From the NCBI RefSeq assembly GCF_030295975.1, contig NZ_AP027364.1:4278001-4342000 (forward strand): a DNA stretch of 64,000 bases. Reading direction: 5' to 3'. The stretch comes from Thalassotalea atypica. Lineage in GTDB: Bacteria > Pseudomonadota > Gammaproteobacteria > Enterobacterales > Alteromonadaceae. Under the pieces are notes generated by a model. That model was not told the origin of the DNA, did not search any database, and saw nothing but the letters and a program-made list of their open reading frames with translations. The translations under genes were made by a program, and so were the position numbers. Positions 26,546 through 36,621 of this stretch are shown one piece after another; within the stretch, counting starts at the first letter, position 1, and each line of letters begins with the position of its first letter.

Positions 26546-27481
26546 CTAACCTTGCGTAAACTCAGAGATCAGTTGATAGGTTTTTTCACACTCTTCTTTG
26601 ACTAAGTTTTCGATCAGCATAAACGCATGCACCATTCCCGGAAACTGATGGCACTTAACTCTGACACCGGCGCTTTCTAATGCTTTAGCATATGCAATAC
26701 CTTCATCCTTGAGTGGATCGCAACCACCAACAATAACCAATGATTCTGGCATATTCGAACTAAAATATCCTAATAACGGGGAGGCCTTTTTAACGATGTC
26801 ATCGTTTAAATCGGACACCTGAAAGTATTGCTGGAAATACCACACAACTTTGTCCCGCTCTAATAAATAACCATGGCCATTTTCTTCCACTGAAGGCAGA
26901 GACATGGTGTAGTCAACACTGGGATAGATCAAAACTTGCTTATCTATTTTGACTGCATCATTATCGATATTATTCATCACTAAGCTGGTACAAATTGCCC
27001 CGCCAGCACTGTCACCTGCGATAAATAACTGTTCGTTAATTTTTTGTCCGCTAAGTAACTTTTTATAATGTTCAAGTGCATATTGGCAATCATCAATGCC
27101 GGCCGGAAATGGGTGCTCTGGCGCTAACCGATAGTCCACACAAATAACGATGGCACGGGCAGCAATCGCTAGTTTTCGACTAATAGGATCGTACACCTCT
27201 ACATCACCACACATATGACCGCCGCCATGAAAATGCAACAATACAGGCAATGTTTCATTTGGCGAAGGATTATAAATACGAACGGGAATTCGTTGATCGC
27301 CAAGGTATTTATCTTCAATATGGGCAATCTCAGGGCCTTCATCTAAAAAGGTTGTAAGATTTTTTAAACTCCCCCTGACGCGCTCTGCGCTGAACGAAAT
27401 ACCTGACTCTTTCGCCTCAGCCAATGCTTGATTTGCCTGGTCTAGAAACGCCGTTAATTTAGGTGAAATTACTCCGCGCAT
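26546..27481 (-). CDS. Alpha/beta hydrolase of the hormone-sensitive-lipase family
   Basis: 311 residues without a signal peptide. The HSL oxyanion motif HFHGGGHMCGD, the nucleophile elbow GDSAGGA (S158), the acid in GGCDPLKDEG and the histidine in FPGMVHAFM make a full catalytic set. It should cleave short acyl esters in the cytoplasm. The start overlaps the end of the MFS gene by 13 bp, so the two are translationally coupled. In this locus an intracellular oligomer or ester of 3-hydroxybutyrate is an attractive substrate, by inference. Confidence 0.9.
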   Translation of the reverse strand: MRGVISPKLTAFLDQANQALAEAKESGISFSAERVRGSLKNLTTFLDEGPEIAHIEDKYLGDQRIPVRIYNPSPNETLPVLLHFHGGGHMCGDVEVYDPISRKLAIAARAIVICVDYRLAPEHPFPAGIDDCQYALEHYKKLLSGQKINEQLFIAGDSAGGAICTSLVMNNIDNDAVKIDKQVLIYPSVDYTMSLPSVEENGHGYLLERDKVVWYFQQYFQVSDLNDDIVKKASPLLGYFSSNMPESLVIVGGCDPLKDEGIAYAKALESAGVRVKCHQFPGMVHAFMLIENLVKEECEKTYQLISEFTQG

Positions 27482-28653
27482 AATATGTCCTCCTGTCTAC
27501 GACCCGTTTCTGGTAGGAAGAAACTGCCAATAAAAAACGTCAAACTTAGTAACGAAATCAGTATAAAAGACGTGTGATAGTCGCCCTGATTAAGGTCGAC
27601 TAACTTGCCAAAAATCCATAACACCGCGGTAGAAACAAGGTAGCTGATAGAGTAAAACAAACTAAATATCACGGTAATACGTTCGCTGGTCATGTTTTTC
27701 ATTTCATGCGGAATTGACACCAGTGCTGTGATAGGAAAGAAAATGAAGAAGCCAAGCACAATAGCCGATAATGTTTGTAGCCACTCGACTGGGCTAAAAG
27801 ATAAACCAATTATGGTAATTGTCATGATCACTCCTGATATGCGAATGACCGGAATACGCAACGACACTTTCTTGCTGTAGATAATGCCCGCCAGCGTACC
27901 AACGATACCAAAGCCAATCACCCACTTACTTTGGCTAATACCCGCTTTCGGGTAAAAGGTAAATAAACAAATATAGAAGGTCAGCAAACCAGAATAGGTC
28001 AGGGCATAGGCCCAATTGAATCTGTCTTTTAATCCTTGCAAGTAGCCGTATGAAACTATCTTTTCGTCGCTGGCAGATTCACATTTTGCATTAGAATCAA
28101 AGCGCACGAGTAGCCAGGCTAGGCTAAGCAATAAACTGGCAATGGAAAAGCTCACTAAACTCGCTTTCCAATCACCTGTCATTTGGTTAATTGCCGGCAT
28201 CTGCCACAAAATTATGGCAGTCCCCACGTTAAAGGCAACGGCATTAAGGCCATTGATCATCGGCCGTTCTTTAGCAGAAAACCAATGCAGCACAATGGGA
28301 TTGAAATACACAATCATAAAGGCGCCACCTAAGCCCATTAAAAATCGACTTAATAACAACAATTCATAATTCGGCACAAATGGTGTTAGCACGCCAATGG
28401 TGATCAAAACACTCGAAAAGAAGAACGCGTATTTGATACCTAACTTGACGGCAATCCACGCTGCGCCAAAAGTGCCAACGATTTTAGCTAGGGTGACTGC
28501 ACCACTGATAAAACTGGCTGACGCTAAACTGTCAATCTGCATCGAAGACATGATTTGAGGCATGCTCGCTGTACCGCCTACCCACGCCATTGCAAACAAG
28601 ACATAACTAACAAAAACAATAGCTTCAACGAGGTATTTGTTACCTATTTTCAT
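27469..28653 (-). CDS. Major facilitator superfamily transporter
   Basis: 394 residues with about 12 hydrophobic helices. MFS features include LGIKYAFFFSSVLITIGVL, RFLMGLGGAFMIVYFNPIVLHWF after the second helix pair, and a central polar loop (around residues 190-205) between two six-helix halves. It lies in one transcript with the HSL esterase. Substrate may be a small carboxylic acid or ester taken up for hydrolysis, but the family does not determine it. Divergent from the transporter-kinase gene. Confidence 0.88.
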   Translation of the reverse strand: MKIGNKYLVEAIVFVSYVLFAMAWVGGTASMPQIMSSMQIDSLASASFISGAVTLAKIVGTFGAAWIAVKLGIKYAFFFSSVLITIGVLTPFVPNYELLLLSRFLMGLGGAFMIVYFNPIVLHWFSAKERPMINGLNAVAFNVGTAIILWQMPAINQMTGDWKASLVSFSIASLLLSLAWLLVRFDSNAKCESASDEKIVSYGYLQGLKDRFNWAYALTYSGLLTFYICLFTFYPKAGISQSKWVIGFGIVGTLAGIIYSKKVSLRIPVIRISGVIMTITIIGLSFSPVEWLQTLSAIVLGFFIFFPITALVSIPHEMKNMTSERITVIFSLFYSISYLVSTAVLWIFGKLVDLNQGDYHTSFILISLLSLTFFIGSFFLPETGRRQEDILCAE

Positions 28654-28687
28654 ATATGGTAATTTCTAACTTGGACAATAATCTAGC

Positions 28688-28797
28688 AGTAGGTTACCGC
28701 ACGCGTGGCGACAAATAACTACTACCTTAGTTCACTACCCAATAAGACAACGCATGTTATGCTTGTACGGTAGCTCCACACTGGCACAGCCCAGTGT
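28688..28797. promoter_or_regulatory. Divergent control region with ACTACC boxes and a hairpin
   Basis: The 190 bp between the MFS and kinase genes contain ACTACC at 28721-28726 and 28734-28739, an inverse form GTAGGT at 28689-28694, GGTAG at 28769-28773, and a 7-bp inverted repeat ACACTGG (28778-28784) / CCAGTGT (28791-28797) with a 6-base loop. Candidate sites for a NarL-type regulator. Confidence 0.35.
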
Positions 28798-28843
28798 TGT
28801 GATGTTGATGAACGCAATAGTAAAATAAACAAAAGGTACTTCA

Positions 28844-31800
28844 TTGTTAGTTTGGCTTTCTCTAGATACTTGGTTTATCACCTTCCTTTCTATTGCTTAC
28901 CTCGTGTTGCTGTTTATTGTCGCTCACTGGGGGCAAAATCAGTCAACTGAAAATTGGACATGCAAGCCTTGGGTTTATAGTCTGTCACTGGGCGTAAGCT
29001 GCAGCACCTGGGCGTTTTACGGTACGGTAGGCCAAGCCGCCACCACGGGTGCTTGGATCGCTCCAATATATATTGGTTCGATATTGTGCTTGGTGCTAGC
29101 ATGGCCAATGTTGCACAAAATGCTGCTGATAATTAAACAGCAAAACCTCACCTCACTTGCTGATTTTATCGCCTTTCGATATGACCGTTCACCAAAAATA
29201 GCGGCAACGGTTTCCTTAATCGCACTGGTTGGCATTATTCCTTATATTGCCTTGCAATTACGGGCGATCAGCACCAGCTTTGATTTACTGACCGGCACCT
29301 ATCAATCGGGCATCAGCACCGCGTTTGTCGTGACATTAGTACTGATCATTTTCAGCATTTTATTTGGCACCCGCCAAATAGCAGCCAATAAACAAAACCA
29401 AGGCTTAGTACTCGCCATTGCTTTTAGTTCAATAGTGAAGTTATTGGCATTAACGGCTATCGGCATTTTCGCAACATTTTTTGTCTTTGATGGCTTTAAT
29501 GATTTACTCGCTCAACGGGAAAACATCAAACCCGCAACACAAAGCAACACCGTATACTTAACGGTAGCCCAGGTAATACTAGGTGCGATTACGATTTTCA
29601 TCTTGCCTCAACAATTCCACATGATGATGATTGAAAACCATGATGAGCAAGAGCTAAGAACCGCACGTTGGCTTTATCCTGTTTATCTGATCCTGATTAA
29701 TATTTTTATATTACCCATCGCCATTGCTGGGCAATTAACCTTTCCAGGTGGCAGTGTCGACCCCGATACTTATGTATTAACCATACCATTATTTTACCAA
29801 CAAGCTTGGTTGGGTATTGTTGTTTATATCGGCGGCTTAGCGGCCGCAACCAGTATGGTGATTGTCTCGGCGATAGTGCTCAGTACGATATTTGTCGCTG
29901 AGGTATTAACGCCATTAATCCTCAAATTTAAATTGTTTAGCTCGCCACAAGCACCTAAGTTTTCAGGCGCTTTATTGAACCTAAGACGCAGCTCGATAGC
30001 GCTCATTTTATTACTGGCTTTTATTTTTGAGCGTTTTGTTGATCAGCACAATCATTTGGCTACCATCGGCTTACTGTCATTCGTTTTGCTATCACAATTT
30101 GCCCCTGCAGCTATTGGCGCGCTGTACTGGCGCAAAGCAAACACAAAAGGCGCATTCAGTGGGTTAATTGTTGGTAGCTTGCTATGGTTATATACCTTGT
30201 TATTGCCGTCATTGATGCCCGATAGTACTTGGGTACAACAAGGGCTATTAGGACTGACTTGGTTAAAACCAACCGCATTATTTGGTATCAATTTCCTTGA
30301 TAGCACCAGCCACGGCGTTTTTTATAGTTTATTGGCCAACCTGCTTTGTTATGTGTTTGTTTCGCTAGCAAGTCATCGCAGCGTTGGTGAGCAACTGCAA
30401 GCGGAATATTTTGTTAATAAAACCCAGGGCCAAGTAGAGCGCGACTTATCCCTGAACGATTTGTACAGTTTACTACTGCGCTTCATTGATAAAGACAGCG
30501 CCGACAAGCTCACTGCTTATGCCAATACATTAGATAAGCACAGTGAATCTTCAAAACGAAAATTAGTCGACTACACCCGCCTACAATTGTCGAGTGTACT
30601 CGGCTCAGCATCAACACGCATGGTAATGAAGGCTGCTTCAACCTCGCAGGAAATGCCGCTCGAAGATGTCGTTAGTATTGTGGATGAAGCCAATGAAATA
30701 TTTCGCTTTAATCGAGAATTACTGCAATCGGGGGTGGAGAATATCGAGCAAGGGATCAGTGTGGTGGATGCCGATATGCGCTTGGTCGCATGGAATCAAC
30801 GCTATATCGAGTTACTTAATTATCCTGAAGGGTTCGTTTCGGCAGGTAAACCGATTAAAGATCTTATTGCATTTAATATTGCCCAAGGGGTGATCACCGG
30901 CGCAGAACAAGAGGAGCTGATTGCTCGCCGAATTGATCATATGAGAAAAGGCAATAGTCACTCATTTCAGCGGACAATGCCTAATGGCTTAGTGCTTGAA
31001 ATAAAAGGGCAACCGATGCCCGGTGGCGGCTTTGTCAGTACCTTTTCTGACATTACCGCGCATATTGAAGCTGAAAAAGCCCTGCAACAAGCCAATGAGA
31101 CACTGGAAAAGAGAGTCGAACAACGAACGCTAGCGTTAAAACAAGCCAAAGCCGAGGCAGAAGCCGCAAACAGCAGTAAAACCCGATTTTTAGCGGCAGC
31201 CAGCCATGATTTGATGCAACCTTTCAATGCATTGACCTTATTTACCTCAATGTTAAAACGGAAAGTACAAGGTGAAGAATTATCATTGCTCGCCACTAAC
31301 ATTGACGACTCATTAAATGTTGTCGAAGCCTTATTGTCAGATTTGGTGGAAATTTCGCGGCTTGATAACAACTCAGAATCAAAAGAGCAAAGAGACTTCG
31401 CCTTAGACGAGCTATTACTGCCCCTTAAAAATGAGTTCACCGTGTTAGCAGAGCAAGACGGTATTGAATTTCGCTATCAACACAGTAGTTGTGTTGTCCA
31501 TTCTGACAAGCGCATGTTACGCCGCATTGTCCAAAATTTCTTATCCAATGCGGTGCATTATTGTCAGGACAAACACGGTGATAAATCGGGATTAACCAGT
31601 AAGATTTTACTCGGTGTTCGTCACAACAAAGATAATGTTCGTATTGAAGTCTGGGACAACGGACCCGGCATAGCCACTGAGCAACAAATAAAAATATTTG
31701 AAGAGTTTGAACGTTTAGAGCAAACCAGAGAAGTGCCCGGCCTAGGGCTAGGATTAGCGATTGCAGAGCGGATGGCATCCTTATTAGGGCTAAATATTTC

Positions 31801-32287
31801 AGTTAAATCTGAGTTAGGTAAAGGCACAGTGTTCATGATTGATGTGCCTCGCGTACAACACCTTCAAGCAGCCTCTACACCGGCACTTGAACCAAGCACG
31901 GATAAATCAGTGGATGATTTTGCCAACTTGTCAGTACTACTGGTTGATAACGATGTATTAATGCTCAAAGCAATGACTTCGCAATTAAAAGATTGGGGCT
32001 GTGATGTTTATAGCGCAACAGATGTTAACTCTGCGAACGCCGCACTAGGTGAAATGGCAAAACCACCTCATTTTATCATTGCTGATTATCATCTCGATAA
32101 CAATGCCAACGGCGTTGATTTAGTCGCCGAATTGTTAAAATCAAGACAATGGGATATTCCTTGTATGATTTGCTCTGCCGACCCGTCTGAACAAGTCAGG
32201 CAGCATACCAGCAATGAAAATTATGTCTTCTTGAGAAAACCGGTCAAACCGTTAGCATTAAAACGCTTTATTAAGCAAGTTACTTAA
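28844..32287 (+). CDS. Transporter-fused hybrid histidine kinase (CrbS/MxtR-like)
   Basis: 1147 residues from a TTG start (AAGG 7 bp upstream). Residues 1 to about 510 form a sodium/solute-symporter-type membrane domain with 12-13 helices. A PAS domain follows around 626-740, a short coiled coil, then the HisKA domain with H788 in ASHDLMQPFNAL, the ATPase domain with NFLSNAVHY, WDNGPGIA and GLGLGLAIAERM, and a receiver domain from about 1029 with D1081 in IIADYHL and K in RKPVKP. This architecture is that of CrbS, MxtR and ErcS'-type kinases, which control acetate and short-chain carbon use with a NarL-type partner. The likely partner is at 33520. Ligand here may be 3-hydroxybutyrate or acetate, by inference. 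Confidence 0.93.
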   Translation: MLVWLSLDTWFITFLSIAYLVLLFIVAHWGQNQSTENWTCKPWVYSLSLGVSCSTWAFYGTVGQAATTGAWIAPIYIGSILCLVLAWPMLHKMLLIIKQQNLTSLADFIAFRYDRSPKIAATVSLIALVGIIPYIALQLRAISTSFDLLTGTYQSGISTAFVVTLVLIIFSILFGTRQIAANKQNQGLVLAIAFSSIVKLLALTAIGIFATFFVFDGFNDLLAQRENIKPATQSNTVYLTVAQVILGAITIFILPQQFHMMMIENHDEQELRTARWLYPVYLILINIFILPIAIAGQLTFPGGSVDPDTYVLTIPLFYQQAWLGIVVYIGGLAAATSMVIVSAIVLSTIFVAEVLTPLILKFKLFSSPQAPKFSGALLNLRRSSIALILLLAFIFERFVDQHNHLATIGLLSFVLLSQFAPAAIGALYWRKANTKGAFSGLIVGSLLWLYTLLLPSLMPDSTWVQQGLLGLTWLKPTALFGINFLDSTSHGVFYSLLANLLCYVFVSLASHRSVGEQLQAEYFVNKTQGQVERDLSLNDLYSLLLRFIDKDSADKLTAYANTLDKHSESSKRKLVDYTRLQLSSVLGSASTRMVMKAASTSQEMPLEDVVSIVDEANEIFRFNRELLQSGVENIEQGISVVDADMRLVAWNQRYIELLNYPEGFVSAGKPIKDLIAFNIAQGVITGAEQEELIARRIDHMRKGNSHSFQRTMPNGLVLEIKGQPMPGGGFVSTFSDITAHIEAEKALQQANETLEKRVEQRTLALKQAKAEAEAANSSKTRFLAAASHDLMQPFNALTLFTSMLKRKVQGEELSLLATNIDDSLNVVEALLSDLVEISRLDNNSESKEQRDFALDELLLPLKNEFTVLAEQDGIEFRYQHSSCVVHSDKRMLRRIVQNFLSNAVHYCQDKHGDKSGLTSKILLGVRHNKDNVRIEVWDNGPGIATEQQIKIFEEFERLEQTREVPGLGLGLAIAERMASLLGLNISVKSELGKGTVFMIDVPRVQHLQAASTPALEPSTDKSVDDFANLSVLLVDNDVLMLKAMTSQLKDWGCDVYSATDVNSANAALGEMAKPPHFIIADYHLDNNANGVDLVAELLKSRQWDIPCMICSADPSEQVRQHTSNENYVFLRKPVKPLALKRFIKQVT

Positions 32288-32397
32288 CCGATTGAACTTT
32301 TTATATTTTCTGCTAACTTATTAGAACATCAGTCAATGGACATTACTGAGCCCTTTACATGATAAAATGTAAGGTAACTGAATAAGGGCAGGCGCAA

Positions 32398-32967
32398 ATG
32401 GATTTCATCAAGATAGGATTACTGATTATTCTTAATAAGCTACTCCTGTTAGTTATTGGATTAATTACTGGTGGAGTAGTTGGCTACTTTACTAACTCAA
32501 CGTTACTAGGTGTGATAGTTGCCCTATTAATTATAGGTGGTTTGTACTTTTATATACTTGGTCCAGTTCATTTCGTGACTAAAGAAAAGCTACAGTTACT
32601 TGTGGAAAAGGAATTAATTGTAGCCACACCTATTAACCCGTTCACTAAAGCTTTAAAAACCTTAAACTTAAAAAATAAGTGGGAGCATGGTGAGGGAGTA
32701 CTTGATCAATTTAAAGATAGTTATAGCACTCAACTACATCAAGAAAATCTTTTCTTCTTTAATAGAGGTATGCCATATTTACCTCTATATTTCCTGCCTT
32801 TATCGTCAATTTATAGTATCCAGAAAGACTCTGAGTTTATTAAGGACTTAAAGTTTCAAGATGACAAAAACATTTACGAAATAGTTATAAACGGTCAGCA
32901 TAAAATTGCTCTTCCTATGGATAGTGAATCTGCTGAAATTGTAATGAATTCGATTGGTTTAAAATAG
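32398..32967 (+). CDS. Membrane protein with cytosolic tail, function unknown
   Basis: 189 residues. Two hydrophobic helices at about 5-27 and 34-55, then a 130-residue soluble part with several Phe and Tyr (FFFNRGMPYLPLYFLPLSSIYSI). No family recognised. It lies between the kinase and the VOC gene, with separate gaps of 110 and 129 bp. Confidence 0.6.
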   Translation: MDFIKIGLLIILNKLLLLVIGLITGGVVGYFTNSTLLGVIVALLIIGGLYFYILGPVHFVTKEKLQLLVEKELIVATPINPFTKALKTLNLKNKWEHGEGVLDQFKDSYSTQLHQENLFFFNRGMPYLPLYFLPLSSIYSIQKDSEFIKDLKFQDDKNIYEIVINGQHKIALPMDSESAEIVMNSIGLK

Positions 32968-33096
32968 ATCAGGTGTTCAACACTGTCTAAAAAGCGCATT
33001 AAGTAACGGAATACTTAACAGTTAGCTTGGAGATCAATTTAGCCAAGTATTTATCTGCCCTTTATGCAAATGTTATACATCAAATGGAGTTAATCA

Positions 33097-33465
33097 ATGA
33101 TTTCTCATACAACTTTAGGTACCAACAACCTTGAAAAAGCAGCGCTATTTTATGTCGACATAATAGCTGCAATGGGTGGTACTCAGATATATAAATCAGA
33201 TAGCGTCATTTTTTGGGAATTTGAAGGGGGTAGTTCAAAATTAGCTCTTACTGTTCCGTTTGATGGTCAGCCAGCAACTCATGGTAATGGAACAATGGTT
33301 GCTTTTACCCTACCTAATATAGATAAAGTCAACGAGATCTATTCAATGGCCTTAAAGTTAGGGGCGAGTAGCGAAGGTGAGCCTGGAGAAAGAAATGGCG
33401 GCGCTTATTACGGCGCGTATTTTAGAGACCTAGATGGTAATAAAATAGCTATTTTTCATCGGTGA
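33097..33465 (+). CDS. VOC-fold glyoxalase/bleomycin-resistance-like protein
   Basis: 122 residues of one vicinal-oxygen-chelate unit: N-terminal MISHTTLGTNNLEKAALFYVDII, the middle THGNGTMVAFTLPNIDKVNEIY and the terminal YGAYFRDLDGNKIAIFHR, which bears the usual metal-ligand region near the end. Substrate unknown; many relatives are labelled glyoxalase-like. Convergent with the response-regulator gene. Confidence 0.85.
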   Translation: MISHTTLGTNNLEKAALFYVDIIAAMGGTQIYKSDSVIFWEFEGGSSKLALTVPFDGQPATHGNGTMVAFTLPNIDKVNEIYSMALKLGASSEGEPGERNGGAYYGAYFRDLDGNKIAIFHR

Positions 33466-33519
33466 TTTAACTAAGCGGCTACATTCATTTGTTAATATAA
33501 AAAGAATTGAATGGCGCTA

Positions 33520-34197
33520 CTAAGCGCTTTGTAGATCACCATCATTTTCAGGTAGGGTTAGCATTAACTCTTGATAAGCAAGCCCTGCTAATGTTCTATT
33601 ATTCACTTCTAGCTTCGATAAAATTGCCGAAACATGTTTTTTCACTGTCGTTTCTTTAATGTCCAAGTCGTACGCAATTTGTTTGTTTAACTGGCCATCG
33701 GCGATTTGAGTCAAGACAATATATTGCTGTGGAGTGAGCTGGGCTAATTGTTTCGCTAGCCGACGATGAGCAATCAAGGTTTGTTGATCAACATTGTTTT
33801 CAACGCACTCAGGTAACCAAATATCACCTTCAAGTACACAATCTATTGCTGTTGAAATCATTTGTAGATCAGCTGATTTCGGAATAAACGCAGCGGCGCC
33901 GAAGTTAATCGCTTTTTGCATGGTGTCATTGTTGTCGTCAGAAGAGACCATGATCACGACCAGATCAGGGTAGTGGTTTTGCAATTGCGTTAAGCCAGTA
34001 AAACCATTATTACCCGGCATATGTAGGTCGAGAAAAACAATCTCCAAACTGGGGTTACGCTCTATCGCCGTTAATAAATCACTAAAGCACTCGGCTTCCA
34101 ATGTTTGCGCATCATCTATGCATTCGATAATCGCTTGTTTCAGCGCAGTGCGAAACAGCGGGTGATCATCGGCAATAATAACTTTTGATTCTGACAT
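33520..34197 (-). CDS. NarL/LuxR-type response regulator (CrbR/ErdR-like)
   Basis: 225 residues. Receiver domain with the acidic pair in IIADDHPLF, phospho-acceptor D57 in VFLDLHMPGNNG and a lysine in AAFIPKSADL. The C-terminal LuxR helix-turn-helix runs LTPQQYIVLTQIADGQLNKQIAYDLDIKETTVKKHVSAILSKL. This matches the partner regulators of SSS-PAS-kinase hybrids such as CrbS. It lies 1.2 kb from the kinase gene, on the opposite strand, and directly downstream of a TonB receptor gene but behind a terminator. Confidence 0.9.
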   Translation of the reverse strand: MSESKVIIADDHPLFRTALKQAIIECIDDAQTLEAECFSDLLTAIERNPSLEIVFLDLHMPGNNGFTGLTQLQNHYPDLVVIMVSSDDNNDTMQKAINFGAAAFIPKSADLQMISTAIDCVLEGDIWLPECVENNVDQQTLIAHRRLAKQLAQLTPQQYIVLTQIADGQLNKQIAYDLDIKETTVKKHVSAILSKLEVNNRTLAGLAYQELMLTLPENDGDLQSA

Positions 34198-34231
34198 AAC
34201 GACTCCATGCTCATATCAACTGACAGTATGA

Positions 34232-34262
34232 AAAAAAGAGCCGGCCTATGCCAGCTCTTTTT
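34232..34262 (-). terminator. Terminator between the TonB receptor and response-regulator genes
   Basis: A/T-flanked stem: AAAAAGAGC pairs with GCTCTTTTT, with an inner GGC/GCC pair and a CTAT loop. Read on the minus strand it follows the receptor gene and ends in a T-run. Confidence 0.78.
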
Positions 34263-34283
34263 ATTTGCTAACTCACACCTAGC

Positions 34284-36545
34284 TTAGAATTGATAGCCAA
34301 GTGTAAATGAAATAGTGCGCGGGTCACCATAATAGCCAATGAGCGTATTATCGCCACCTAACCCTGGTAAATAACTACCATCAGGTTGTGGTGCAACAAA
34401 CTGATAGCCGCCAATCATATATTCTTGATCCGCAAGGTTTTTCACGTGTAGCCCCGCGTACCAATCAGCATCTGTGCTGTACCAATTAACACTGACATTG
34501 GCGATACCATAGCCGTCTTGCGTTAATAAGCTGTTCTCCTCAAATAACACATAGTCATCACGGTAGTAATAACTGGCATTAATAATGAAGTCACCAACAT
34601 CAGACTCTATGGTGTAATTTGCCCCTAAGTTGTAGGTGTAATCTGGCGTATTAGAAATGGAGAAACTATCTGATTTATCAAACTCTTGCCCAGTTTCAGG
34701 ATCGGTATCAATTACTTCCTTAAAGTCTGAATCAATATAGCCAAAACTAGCCGTTAGCAATAAATTGTCTGTGGCTAAATAAGTAAATTCTGCCTCAATA
34801 CCTGTCGCTTCTGAGCTACCGATGTTGCCTAAACGTTGATTCAGCTCTGTGGCATCTTCACTTGGCAATACCGAAATGTATTGGCGATCGTCATGGTCGA
34901 GTGAAAATAACGTGATATTGGCGCGTAAACGATTGTCTAACCACTCACTCTTCATGCCAATTTCGAACGAATCTACTTCTTCCGGATCTGCTGCTGGCTC
35001 TGCCGTTGTTGCTCTTGGGTTAAAGGTACCTGATTTAAACCCTTGTGCAAAACTGGTGAAAAACATTAAATCATCATTGGCCTGATATTCAACGCCGATA
35101 CGCGGGGTAAATTTAGACCAATCGTCTTCATCGTCTAATACCGTTGGCACTAAGTCACCTTCAGGGCGTACATAACCGTCAACCCAACCAGATTCAGGAT
35201 AAACCGTGGCAAATATCAATCCGTTATTAACTTTCGCTTCTTTCTCATCTTTGGTGTAGCGTGCGCCAGCTGTTACTGACCATTTTTCTGACAAGTCATA
35301 ACTTAATTGAGCATACACCGCTTTACTGGTTGAATTACTGCAACCACTGACTTCACGAGTTAATCCTGGCACACCAATGGCTTGGCCGAGTACTTCAAGA
35401 ATCGCTTCAAACTGACCACACGACTCACCGTCATAATAATAAAGACCAGAAACAAATTTATAGTTATCGCCGTAATGATTTAGCTGCAACTCATGTGTTT
35501 TTTGCTCATCATCATAAATGGCTGGAACATCAAAAATGCGCAGAGCAGTATTGTCAAAATCAATATTGGTGGGCGAGTAACTATCACGTGAAGAAAAAAC
35601 GTATTTCAAGCTGGTGTTATCAGCAACGTCCCAATTTGCTTTAAAGCTGATACCTTCAAGTTCTACTTCATTCCAAGTCGGCAAACTGGTGTATGAATCA
35701 TAAACACTGTCAGGTACTGGAGCTTCAGTTAATACGCTAGGCAATAAACGATAGCCGCCTTTTGAATTAGAATCATCTTGAGTTTTATCCCAATTTAGGC
35801 TGAAAAATAAATCATCTGTCGCGCGGTATTCCAGCGTTAACCGACCTGCTACTACGTCTTTATTGTAGTTTTCTTCGTCTTGATGATCTAAATCCGACTC
35901 TAGAAACTCGCCGTAACCGTCCCGTTGTAAACTGGCTAAACCAAAACCAACATAAAGCTTGTCTTCAATAATTGGATATTGACCTGTGACCTTGATATCG
36001 CGTTGATTATACAAGCCCATCGTACCTTGCACGTTGAGCTCGGCATCGCCGGACATTTCCTTAGTCACGTATTTTATTGCGCCACCAACGGTGTTTTTAC
36101 CGTACAGCGTACCTTGCGGACCACGTAACACTTCGACCCGTTCAATATCCAGTAAATCAAGGACCGCACCTTGTGGACGAGCAATGTAGACATCATCAAT
36201 ATAAATACCGACACCAGCTTCATAGCCCCACAGCGGATCTTGTTGACCTACGCCACGAATAAACGCAGTAATGGTTGAATTCGTGCCTCGGCTACGTTGC
36301 AACGTAGTATTAGGGGAAAATTGCTGCACCTCGGTTAGCACTTCAATGCCTTTTTCTGCCAATTCATCAGCGCTAATTGAGGTAACGGCAACAGGTACTT
36401 CTTGTAAACTTTCAACTGATTTACGCGCAGTGACCTCAATTCGCTCTAAACCGGAATCTTCTTCAGTGGCTATTGCTATTTGGCTTATTAGCGCGGTAGA
36501 AATAGCAACGGCAACACTGCTTAAATTACTGATCCGTGACTTCAT
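34284..36545 (-). CDS. TonB-dependent outer-membrane receptor
   Basis: 753 residues from the ATG at 36545, chosen because GGGGAAG lies 5-6 bp upstream; the ATG six codons earlier has none. Signal peptide MKSRISNLSSVAVAISTALIS, cleaved near IAIA. Plug domain: ESLQEVPVAVTSISADEL, FIRGVGQQDPLWGYEAGVGIYIDDVYIARPQGA and VEVLRGPQGTLYGKNTVGGAI. The barrel ends in RTISFTLGYQF. It is downstream of the PHB-depolymerase-like gene on the same strand (166 bp gap) and upstream of the regulator. Uptake of oligomers released by that esterase is the working idea; direct evidence is lacking. Confidence 0.92.
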   Translation of the reverse strand: MKSRISNLSSVAVAISTALISQIAIATEEDSGLERIEVTARKSVESLQEVPVAVTSISADELAEKGIEVLTEVQQFSPNTTLQRSRGTNSTITAFIRGVGQQDPLWGYEAGVGIYIDDVYIARPQGAVLDLLDIERVEVLRGPQGTLYGKNTVGGAIKYVTKEMSGDAELNVQGTMGLYNQRDIKVTGQYPIIEDKLYVGFGLASLQRDGYGEFLESDLDHQDEENYNKDVVAGRLTLEYRATDDLFFSLNWDKTQDDSNSKGGYRLLPSVLTEAPVPDSVYDSYTSLPTWNEVELEGISFKANWDVADNTSLKYVFSSRDSYSPTNIDFDNTALRIFDVPAIYDDEQKTHELQLNHYGDNYKFVSGLYYYDGESCGQFEAILEVLGQAIGVPGLTREVSGCSNSTSKAVYAQLSYDLSEKWSVTAGARYTKDEKEAKVNNGLIFATVYPESGWVDGYVRPEGDLVPTVLDDEDDWSKFTPRIGVEYQANDDLMFFTSFAQGFKSGTFNPRATTAEPAADPEEVDSFEIGMKSEWLDNRLRANITLFSLDHDDRQYISVLPSEDATELNQRLGNIGSSEATGIEAEFTYLATDNLLLTASFGYIDSDFKEVIDTDPETGQEFDKSDSFSISNTPDYTYNLGANYTIESDVGDFIINASYYYRDDYVLFEENSLLTQDGYGIANVSVNWYSTDADWYAGLHVKNLADQEYMIGGYQFVAPQPDGSYLPGLGGDNTLIGYYGDPRTISFTLGYQF

Positions 36546-36621
36546 AATCTTCCCCATGTTCATTAATTATTTTAGAGTTTCTTTCACTTATATTTTTAAG
36601 CTTTTTGGACTGTAAGAAACT

